NCBI GenBank assembly: GCA_023257035.1
Contig: JALRDI010000298.1
Coordinates: forward strand, 1-20,558
Reading direction: 5' to 3'
DNA length: 20,558 bases
Source: Ilumatobacteraceae bacterium
GTDB lineage: Bacteria > Actinomycetota > Acidimicrobiia > Acidimicrobiales > Ilumatobacteraceae
Part shown: positions 14,674 to 20,558 of the stretch, in pieces
Layout of the letters: each line of letters opens with the position of its first letter
Position numbering within the stretch: the stretch's first letter is position 1
Translations under genes and position numbers: made by a program
Notes under the pieces: model-generated
Told to the model about the DNA's origin: nothing
The model's input: only the letters and a program-made list of their open reading frames with translations
The model's database searches: none

Positions 14674-15181
14674 ATTGATGCTCTTTGCCGGACACCAGCA
14701 TGGAGCCCGACAGTTCGAGCCAACCATTGCTTTCGATGATGATCTCGAGTCGAAGGAGTTCGCCCACTGCAACTACAACCTCACCAATCGGCACCGAGAG
14801 ACGCTGAACTAGTTGATCAAGGGTCAGCGACCCATGTGAGAGTTCGTGCGTGATTTCAATCGCCCTTCCTTTCCTATGGGGCGTCGTGAGCGGTGGATTT
14901 TGTTCGGCGCGGCTCACCTCGAACTTGCGAAGTACCTCATCAACACTTGTGATCGGAGTTGCCCCATCGCGAATCAGAGCATTGGTGCCACTAGAAGAAG
15001 GGACTTGGAGATTTCCTGGAACCGCCATGACCTCGCGGCCGCGATCAAGTGCCTCGCGGCACGCCTCATCGGGCAAGCCAAGCATTGAGAATCCGGCTAA
15101 ACCGCGGCCAACATGAACTTCAACCTGCACCGAGTAGCCACGCGCTCCTAAGAGTGTTGCCGACGTCACCGAAGCGATCAC
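14672..15181 (-). CDS. In-frame chimeric remnant: ComM N-terminus fused to DprA C-terminus
   Basis: The 169-residue ORF joins pieces of two competence genes. Residues 1–47 match the start of ComM/YifB (SVTSATLLGARGYSVQVEVHV, then GLPDEACREALDR). Residues from about 45 onward match the end of DprA: GREVMAVPGN, SSSGTNALIRDGA, TSVDEVL, then the C-terminal winged helix (about 118–157, SLTLDQLVQRLSVPIGEV). Everything between is missing: the ComM AAA+ ATPase and chelatase core, and most of the DprA Rossmann domain. In actinobacteria comM–dprA–xerC is the usual order, so an internal deletion of roughly 2 kb explains the structure. The frame is intact with no stops. Neither activity should survive. 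The GTG at 15181 gives the standard ComM start; a GTG at 15262 is possible. No Shine-Dalgarno sequence is visible. An assembly join is the main alternative. Confidence 0.85.
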   Translation of the reverse strand: MIASVTSATLLGARGYSVQVEVHVGRGLAGFSMLGLPDEACREALDRGREVMAVPGNLQVPSSSGTNALIRDGATPITSVDEVLRKFEVSRAEQNPPLTTPHRKGRAIEITHELSHGSLTLDQLVQRLSVPIGEVVVAVGELLRLEIIIESNGWLELSGSMLVSGKEHQ

Positions 15182-15271
15182 AGAGGCACGTCCGTCCGAA
15201 TTGTGACGGCGAGGGGCGCTAACCCGAGAGAGTGCCGACAATGTATGTGGCCGTTGTGTCACACTCGTTTC

Positions 15272-15727
15272 GTGCAGTGGAAACGTCTTGGCACGATTGC
15301 GTTGAGCGTCAGTTTTGCCGGAACAACTTTGGTGGCTTGTGGCGAGTCAATTCCCATTCCCGACGCCGCTGCGTTTTGTGAGGAGCTCCGCAACAATCGA
15401 TCAGCGATCGTGAGTGGAACAATCTCGAGCGAGCTTGAGATGACAACCACACTCGAGCTCTACCGAAGACTCGATGCACTTGCGCCCCTTGCAGTTTCAC
15501 AAGAGTGGGCTGTCGTCCTCAATGCGATTGAGACTGCGAACACCGTCGTTCCTGGCGATCAAGATGGCGTCCAACGGGTTGCTGCTGCGGCATACCAAAG
15601 CGAGGCTGCAGCGCTTGCGATTGCTGAATGGGCGATGGCCTCGTGCGAGGTCGACCTTGGCCCGGTCACGACCCTCGTCCCTCACGATGCTCCCGAGCCG
15701 GCGAAGCCCGTCGGAGCGGAGAACTAA
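15272..15727 (+). CDS. Small putative lipoprotein of unknown function
   Basis: From the GTG at 15272 the protein has 151 residues and starts with a clear lipoprotein signal: MQWKR, a hydrophobic stretch, then the lipobox LVAC with the acylated Cys at 23. The mature part is small and helical-looking, with two further cysteines (in AAFCEEL and ASCEVDL) that may pair outside the membrane. It ends in a Pro/Ala tail. I recognise no family. An ATG at 15245 is an alternative start but would lengthen the signal's n-region unusually. It diverges from the comM'–dprA' remnant and converges on clpP with three bases between stop codons. Confidence 0.7.
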   Translation: MQWKRLGTIALSVSFAGTTLVACGESIPIPDAAAFCEELRNNRSAIVSGTISSELEMTTTLELYRRLDALAPLAVSQEWAVVLNAIETANTVVPGDQDGVQRVAAAAYQSEAAALAIAEWAMASCEVDLGPVTTLVPHDAPEPAKPVGAEN

Positions 15728-15730
15728 ACC

Positions 15731-16333
15731 TCAGACAATCTCGCCGCGACGCAAGATCACGTTGTCACAGAGGCCGTATTCCTTTGCTTGCTCTGCGGTA
15801 AACCAACGGTCGCGTTCTGAGTCTTCCTGAATCTGCTCGAGCGGTTGCCCTGAGTGTTCAGCAATGAGTTGTGCCATACGCAACTTGGTGTAAGCGAGTT
15901 GCTCGGCCTGAATTGCAATGTCAGCTGCCTGCCCGCGAAGTCCAGCAAGCGGTTGGTGCATCATGATCCGAGCATTCGGAAGGCTGTAGCGCTTGCCAGC
16001 TGCGCCTGCAGTGAGCAAGAACTGGCCCATCGAAGCTGCGAGACCCAGGCACACAGTTGCAACATCACATGAAACAAATTGCATCGTGTCGTAGATCGCC
16101 ATGCCGGCGGTCACCGAACCACCCGGCGAGTTGATGTACAGCCAGATATCGCTGTTCGGATCTTCTCCCTCGAGGTACAGCAACTGGGCACAAATCTGAT
16201 TGGCAATTTCATCATTGACATCAGAGCCCAGCAGCACGACCCGATTCTTCAACAGACGGTTAAAGACATCGCTTCGAGGATCAATTCCACCATCGAGAGC
16301 GATCGGGCTTGGCTGTACGTTGTCGGCGGACAT
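15731..16333 (-). CDS. clpP: ATP-dependent Clp protease proteolytic subunit
   Basis: ClpP forms the tetradecameric serine-protease chamber used with ClpX or ClpC. The 200-residue protein has YINSPGGSVTAGMAIYD (66–82), the nucleophile Ser101 in GLAASMGQF, His126 in MMHQP, and Asp175 in SERDRW, so the triad is complete. The ATG at 16333 is natural; only a weak, distant purine stretch (AAAGGA) precedes it. Neither tig nor clpX lies beside it. The upstream gene is a PLP enzyme 32 bases away, and the downstream gene is convergent. Actinobacteria often have two ClpP proteins; only one is in this window. Confidence 0.95.
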   Translation of the reverse strand: MSADNVQPSPIALDGGIDPRSDVFNRLLKNRVVLLGSDVNDEIANQICAQLLYLEGEDPNSDIWLYINSPGGSVTAGMAIYDTMQFVSCDVATVCLGLAASMGQFLLTAGAAGKRYSLPNARIMMHQPLAGLRGQAADIAIQAEQLAYTKLRMAQLIAEHSGQPLEQIQEDSERDRWFTAEQAKEYGLCDNVILRRGEIV

Positions 16334-16365
16334 GGGTGTAAGGCTACCCGTCCTTTCGCCCGCGC

Positions 16366-17586
16366 TCAGCGTGCAGCTCCGGAAAGAAGCACAACAATTG
16401 GGCGGTCATCGAGAACACCCATCTCAACCTCAGTGATTGCACCGGCCACACCGGCCGATCCTGTCGCCGAAGTTGGCGGCCCAAACGTGTTGACAATCTC
16501 ATGCGCCCGAACGATATTCAACTCGGGGGCGACCACTGATCGGCCGCTAGATCGCCGAAGCGCACGAGAAATGCTGATCCAGTCATAGGTCTCATCGTCA
16601 AGAATTCCATCAGCAAGAGATGCTGGCGCTTCCCATGTCGTCATGATCTCCGACCAATGACACTCTGGCGCATCAACATCTGCCGCCAGCTGCAACGCAC
16701 GATCGAGCGGCGCGCAGCCCTCTGCTTGCACCACGACGAGCGGGATGTCATCGCCGAGTCCGAGGGCCAACGACGTCGCTAGCGCCCCTCCCCCAACCTG
16801 TACGTAGATCGCTTGCGGGCTCACGCCTGCCTTACGAAGTTGATCTCGAATCTCCCAACCAATCGTTCTCCCGCCATCGAGGCACCAAGCATTTGCAGGG
16901 CCTTGAACACTGAACGGCACCGAACCGGATGCGACGGCGTCACGAAAGGCCAACATTGCGGGATCACCTGAGACGCCATCGGCACGCTCACAACGATTGA
17001 CCGTCGCACCATGTGCATCCAGGCCGCTTCCAAATGCATCATCCATCCAGGTAGGCACGAACACCTCGAGTGGCCAACTCTGGCTAGCGGCAACCTCTGC
17101 TGCGGCAAGCGCAGCGTTCCCGCAAGAGGAAATCGCTAATGGAGCTCGCTGTGGAAGTAAGCCAAGTGTCTCAGCAACGATCAGGTGCAACATGATTCCA
17201 ACGAGATGTCGAGACTTGTGAGATCCGCTTACGCCAACGGTTTCATTCTTCGCCCACACCGGTCGCCCAAGCGACTCACTTACGCCATCGTGGAGTTCGA
17301 ATGGCGTAACACCGAACTGGCCGGCAACCGACCGGGCGAGAGCCACGGCGTCGGCATCAGACATCCCGTTTGATCGAGCAAAGGCCCACCAGCCCATCCG
17401 TTCGCGATAACGAACGAATGGATTCGGTTCATCGTCATCGATCGGAATCGACGGCAATGCAGAGTCGTCAACGAACTCGAGTACGTGAAAAGGGTCAGAT
17501 TCAGTGGCCTGGCTGCATATCCAAGAGCAGGCACGGGAGATCTCAATCTCTTCGCCGCACACCACGCATCGGAGACCGGTCACCAT
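16366..17586 (-). CDS. Fold-type II PLP enzyme with N-terminal Cys motif (threonine-synthase-like)
   Basis: The 406-residue protein opens with a small cysteine cluster, CVVC (7–10) plus Cys20 and Cys24, which may form a zinc ribbon. The tryptophan-synthase-beta-type PLP fold follows. KNETVGVSGSHKSRH (113–127) has the presumed Schiff-base Lys124 where threonine synthases have SGSFKDR. SSCGNAAL (153–160) is the substrate loop, and VQVGGGALATSLALG (263–277) is the Gly-rich phosphate-binding loop. The key residues look competent, but the His before Lys124 and the overall divergence argue against calling it ThrC. It follows a second, different PLP enzyme after nine bases, which suggests a joint role. 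No Shine-Dalgarno sequence is visible at the ATG at 17586. The reaction is unknown. Confidence 0.82.
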   Translation of the reverse strand: MVTGLRCVVCGEEIEISRACSWICSQATESDPFHVLEFVDDSALPSIPIDDDEPNPFVRYRERMGWWAFARSNGMSDADAVALARSVAGQFGVTPFELHDGVSESLGRPVWAKNETVGVSGSHKSRHLVGIMLHLIVAETLGLLPQRAPLAISSCGNAALAAAEVAASQSWPLEVFVPTWMDDAFGSGLDAHGATVNRCERADGVSGDPAMLAFRDAVASGSVPFSVQGPANAWCLDGGRTIGWEIRDQLRKAGVSPQAIYVQVGGGALATSLALGLGDDIPLVVVQAEGCAPLDRALQLAADVDAPECHWSEIMTTWEAPASLADGILDDETYDWISISRALRRSSGRSVVAPELNIVRAHEIVNTFGPPTSATGSAGVAGAITEVEMGVLDDRPIVVLLSGAAR

Positions 17587-17595
17587 GGCAGGTGG

Positions 17596-19152
17596 TCAGG
17601 AGGCTGCAACTCGATCGTTGAATTCAACGATCATCGTGTCCCAGATATCGACATACCGTCGGAGGTTCCGCCAGAACGACTGGTGACGACGTTCTTCGAA
17701 CAACTCGAACGGCGTCCCCTGCTGCTCAACCCAGGTGTAGTAGCCCAAGTTGAAGACGCGACGGCGATCGGCCTCGGTCATTTCGATCATGTTCTCAGTT
17801 GACACATTCGCAAGGTGCTCGCCGAAGATTGCCGCTGCATCCGCATCTGAGAGCTCTCCGTTGTATTTCGTTGCGAGAGTCTTTGCTCGCTCACTTGGGT
17901 ACAACGCTCCCCCATCAGTTGCAACGGTGATGAGCGCGTCATCAGCACCAAGATCGAGCAGCCGGGCAGTCTTGATTGCCGCCAAGGTATTGCAGATCGC
18001 AGAGAAGCCAAAATGTGACAGTGCTTCGATCAATGACTGATCGATTCCAACACGGTCAGCGAGAAGGCGGCGACCTGCGTCAGTGTTGAACAACACGTCA
18101 AGTTCGTCAGTTGAGCGGTCGCTGATTGCGACGACGACATCGGTGTTCATCACATTGTGGATGAGCGGGATGTGCTTATCCCCGATGCCCTGAATGTTGT
18201 GCTCCCCGTAACCGTTCTCGAGCATTGTCGGACACTCCAATGCCTCAACAGCGACGATCTTCGTGCCGTATTCATCTTTCAGACGGTCGCCGGCAGCGAT
18301 CGTTCCGGCCGAACCGGTTGCTGATGTGAACGCTGCCAACCGCAGATCACGGCCAGAACTGCTACGCACATGCTCAAACACATGGGAGAGCGCTCGACCA
18401 GTGACGTTGTAATGGCCGAGGTGGTTTCCAAACTCTGAAAACTGGTTGAGCACGAAATTATCTGAGTCGAGTGCAAGTTCGTTGCACGCGTCGTAAATCT
18501 CTTTGACGTTCGATTCGGTGCCATGGGTTCTGATGACATCTTCCGCCGGGTTCTCGCACCAGCGATCGAGCCAGTCGAACCGTTCCTGACTCATACCCTC
18601 TGGAAGAATTGCAACGCCCCGGCTCGCCATAATTCGACTGATCGCGATTCCACCGCGGGCATAGTTGCCGGTCGAAGGCCAAATCGCACGGTGACGAGTT
18701 GGATCAAACTGTCCCGTCACGACCCGCGGTGCCAAACACGAATATGCGGCGAGCACCTTGTGCGCGGTAATCATCGGGAATCGATCGCCAAATACGACAA
18801 TGATCGGGCTATCGATACCGGTGAGTACCTTCGTCAACACGACATGGTCTGGCACTGACACTCGGTTGCCCGCGAGGTCGTTGTACCAATGGACGCGCCA
18901 AAGGTTGCGGGCATCAGCACCTTGTGGGTCGGCATCACCGACAAGGTTCGGGTCAACAGTTGACGGATCCGCAAGTTGCGCAAATGTCGGAAGCACGATG
19001 CCTCGCTCAGCGAAACGACGTACAGAGTTCTGGAGTGCACCCTCATCGACCAGCCGGTCGGCGAGCCCAAATTGATTCTCCAATGCGTCAGTGATGTCAG
19101 TAGATACAGCTGTCACGCCTCCAGTCTGGCACCGATCAGCTAAGTGCGTCAC
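17596..19152 (-). CDS. Large fold-type II PLP-dependent enzyme (cysteine-synthase-like), function unknown
   Basis: A roughly 518-residue fold-type II PLP protein, much longer than cysteine synthase (about 310). The presumed Schiff-base Lys132 lies in RFPMITAHKVLAAYS. The substrate loop is STGNYARGG (160–168). A Gly-rich phosphate loop, SATGSAGTIAAGD, is at 277–289, and GIGDKHIPLIHN follows at 322–333. The extra length is about 90 residues at the N-terminus and a C-terminal segment after about 425 (ending FWRNLRRYVDIWDTM). Proteins of this kind are often labelled only as PLP-dependent beta-subunit-like. The GTG at 19152 is used; a GTG at 19116 has GGAGG almost adjacent and is an alternative. 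It is divergent from the luciferase-like gene and leads the tandem pair. Confidence 0.82.
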   Translation of the reverse strand: MTHLADRCQTGGVTAVSTDITDALENQFGLADRLVDEGALQNSVRRFAERGIVLPTFAQLADPSTVDPNLVGDADPQGADARNLWRVHWYNDLAGNRVSVPDHVVLTKVLTGIDSPIIVVFGDRFPMITAHKVLAAYSCLAPRVVTGQFDPTRHRAIWPSTGNYARGGIAISRIMASRGVAILPEGMSQERFDWLDRWCENPAEDVIRTHGTESNVKEIYDACNELALDSDNFVLNQFSEFGNHLGHYNVTGRALSHVFEHVRSSSGRDLRLAAFTSATGSAGTIAAGDRLKDEYGTKIVAVEALECPTMLENGYGEHNIQGIGDKHIPLIHNVMNTDVVVAISDRSTDELDVLFNTDAGRRLLADRVGIDQSLIEALSHFGFSAICNTLAAIKTARLLDLGADDALITVATDGGALYPSERAKTLATKYNGELSDADAAAIFGEHLANVSTENMIEMTEADRRRVFNLGYYTWVEQQGTPFELFEERRHQSFWRNLRRYVDIWDTMIVEFNDRVAAS

Positions 19153-19195
19153 CTCACCACGATTTCTCCACCAATAAATGCTCTACGGTTGATCC

Positions 19196-20218
19196 ATGGG
19201 TACTCGACCACACCTTCGCGTTGGAGCCTGTTACGACTTCCGAAATCCACCCGGTTCTCCCCTTTCTTGGCCGCAGCTCTATGGCGCTGTTCTCGATCAA
19301 ATCGCATGGTTAGATGAACTTGGATACGACCTTGTGTGGTTTACCGAACATCACTTTGTTGACGACGGATATCTTCCGTCATGGATTCCAGTTGCGGGGG
19401 CGGTTGCCGGTCGGACCACCAACATCCGGATCTCCTCCGACATCACGTTGATGCCGTTTCAAGAGCCATTGCGCCTGGCCGAAGATCTCGCTGTACTCGA
19501 CAACATCTCTCACGGGCGCATGGAAATTGGTGTCGGAATGGGATACGCCCTTCACGAATTTCATGGGTTTAACATTCCGCGCCCACAGCGTGTGTCACGA
19601 ACAGAAGAGGGCGTCGAAATCCTTCAGCGGGCATTCACTGGTGAGCGATTCTCATTTGAGGGCAAACGTTTCACCTACAACGATGTCCGAGTCACGCCGA
19701 CACCAGTCCAAGAAGGTGGACCCCCAATTTGGATGGCCGCAATGGGGCGACCTGGAGCCGAACGCGCCGCCCGGCTTGGCCTCCACCTGCTTCCACAAGG
19801 TGCGCCCGATCAGGTGCTCGAGCCATGGCGAGAGGCAACCCGGTCGTTCGGAGTTGATCCATCAACCCGGCGAGTCGGCATTATTCGCCCCTGGCTCGTC
19901 ACCGATGATCGCGACCGCGACTGGCCACCGATTCGTGCCGCCGAGCGATACAAAGCCGGGATCTACGCCGACTGGCTCACCAACTCTGGCGACAATGTGT
20001 CACTGCAACTCACCGGAGGCTCTGATCCGATCCCTCAAACGTGGGTGGTCGGAGACGAAGACAAAGTGTTTAACGACATGTGCGAGTTCATCGAGACCCA
20101 CGGCATCACCGATGTGGTGACGTGGGGATGCCCACCCGGATTTCATCCAGAACAGATGAACGAAAGTTTTGAGCGGTTTGCTCGAGAGGTACTACCACGA
20201 CTCCGAGAGCGTTACTAA
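19196..20218 (+). CDS. Luciferase-like (LLM class) flavin/F420-dependent oxidoreductase
   Basis: A 340-residue TIM-barrel protein of the bacterial luciferase superfamily, which oxidises or reduces substrates with FMN or coenzyme F420. Visible features are WLDELGYDLVWFTEHHF near 38–54, the ISSDITLMPFQEPLRLAEDLAVLDNIS strand–helix region read in parts, SHGRMEIGVGMGY near 105–117, and GPPIWMAAMGRPGAERAA near 174–191. These are family-level motifs and do not identify the substrate or cofactor; actinobacteria have many F420-dependent members. The ATG at 19196 is followed at once by a typical first beta-strand. No clear Shine-Dalgarno sequence is present, so the message may have a very short leader. 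It shares a 43-base divergent region with the PLP pair. Confidence 0.87.
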   Translation: MGTRPHLRVGACYDFRNPPGSPLSWPQLYGAVLDQIAWLDELGYDLVWFTEHHFVDDGYLPSWIPVAGAVAGRTTNIRISSDITLMPFQEPLRLAEDLAVLDNISHGRMEIGVGMGYALHEFHGFNIPRPQRVSRTEEGVEILQRAFTGERFSFEGKRFTYNDVRVTPTPVQEGGPPIWMAAMGRPGAERAARLGLHLLPQGAPDQVLEPWREATRSFGVDPSTRRVGIIRPWLVTDDRDRDWPPIRAAERYKAGIYADWLTNSGDNVSLQLTGGSDPIPQTWVVGDEDKVFNDMCEFIETHGITDVVTWGCPPGFHPEQMNESFERFAREVLPRLRERY

Positions 20219-20279
20219 CAGCCATTCAGCCTTACCTCAACAAAAGTGACCGCATTCACCCGTTGTCATCCGCAACAGT

Positions 20280-20284
20280 AGGAG
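20280..20284 (+). promoter_or_regulatory. Shine-Dalgarno sequence of the right-edge lipoprotein gene
   Basis: AGGAG is followed by only two bases before the ATG at 20287, a shorter spacer than usual. The lipoprotein signal begins exactly at that ATG, so the start is still the most likely one. Confidence 0.55.
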
Positions 20285-20286
20285 TT

Positions 20287-20558
20287 ATGAAACGCCTCGT
20301 TGCCCTCTCAGCACTCGGCTCGCTCATGGCGATCACCGCAGCATGCTCGTCGTCAATCACGCTCACCGATGAGCCCGCAGCAACGCTCGGAACGCCCGAA
20401 ACCACCATCGTGAGTGCCGAGCCCACGACATCGAACCAGGCCACAGAGTCGTCAGTAGTAAGCGATAACACTGAAGATGATTCGGCTGATTCGTCGTCGG
20501 AAACGACCGAGACAACAGTTGCACCTGAGACAACCTCAACAACCACAACAGATGAACC
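20287..20558 (+). CDS. Putative lipoprotein, 3' end beyond the window
   Basis: An ATG at 20287 opens a frame that stays open to the window end (90 complete codons). It begins with a lipoprotein signal peptide: MKRL, a hydrophobic stretch, and the lipobox ITAAC with the lipidated Cys at residue 20. A low-complexity linker rich in Ser, Thr, Glu and Asp (SSETTETTV, TTSTTTTDE) follows, typical of surface lipoproteins that hold a folded domain away from the membrane. The functional domain lies outside the window, so no role can be given. It is in the same direction as the oxidoreductase, 68 bases downstream, with no visible terminator between. Confidence 0.8.
   Translation, partial: MKRLVALSALGSLMAITAACSSSITLTDEPAATLGTPETTIVSAEPTTSNQATESSVVSDNTEDDSADSSSETTETTVAPETTSTTTTDE

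Noticed and set aside
17596..19152. Naming the large PLP protein as cysteine synthase or threonine synthase
   Set aside because: Length, the AHKVL lysine context and the long terminal extensions do not fit either enzyme, so only the fold is claimed.
1..20558. tRNA, rRNA, insertion sequence, prophage or toxin–antitoxin genes
   Set aside because: Nothing seen by eye: no transposase, terminal inverted repeats, cloverleaf-like T-loop sequence in the short gaps, or paired small genes with such motifs.

Overview
The window looks like a compact chromosomal segment of an actinobacterium, most likely class Acidimicrobiia. This is inference from gene order and protein style, with no database search. 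The core is the actinobacterial order xerC–whiG–M23-like–rpsB–tsf–pyrH–frr–cdsA–dxr–rseP–ispG, all on the minus strand, with a sigma-28-type WhiG factor, an S2 protein with an Ala/Glu-rich tail and the dxr–rseP–ispG trio. GC content is moderate. Genes are tightly packed: three convergent pairs are separated by only 0, 3 and 11 bases, and no gene-free stretch exceeds about 150 bases.

Layout. (1) 1–985 (+): a Pro/Glu-rich coding stretch, open at the window edge, runs into an M48 zinc protease in a different frame (frameshift or join near 285–330). (2) 997–1464 (−): YbaK-type editing deacylase. (3) 1512–3882 (+): a three-gene unit of hotdog thioesterase, malyl-CoA lyase (Mcl1) and a second CitE/Mcl2-like enzyme; together these could make malate from glyoxylate and acetyl-CoA. 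(4) 14653–3883 (−): site-specific recombinase, sigma factor, degenerate LytM protein, then the translation, nucleotide, phospholipid and isoprenoid cluster from rpsB to ispG. (5) 15181–14672 (−): a short chimeric ORF joining the N-terminus of ComM in frame to the C-terminus of DprA, where complete comM and dprA genes normally lie upstream of xerC. (6) 15272–15727 (+): small lipoprotein. (7) 19152–15731 (−): two different fold-type II PLP enzymes in tandem, then ClpP. (8) 19196–20558 (+): a luciferase-like flavin/F420 oxidoreductase and the start of another lipoprotein.

How the genes work together. The rpsB–ispG cluster links ribosome assembly and recycling (S2, EF-Ts, RRF) to UMP phosphorylation, CDP-diacylglycerol synthesis and the MEP isoprenoid pathway (Dxr, IspG), with an intramembrane protease between the two MEP genes. 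Several junctions fuse a stop codon to the next Shine-Dalgarno sequence (TAGGGAGG, TAAGAGGA, TGAGGAG), which suggests reinitiation-coupled translation.

The points most worth a second look are the comM–dprA deletion fusion, the broken or shifted M48 gene at the left edge, the Mcl1/Mcl2/thioesterase unit, the unassigned PLP enzyme pair and the catalytically degenerate M23 protein. I did not find a CRISPR array, insertion sequence, prophage, rRNA or tRNA, nor a clear defence or toxin system.
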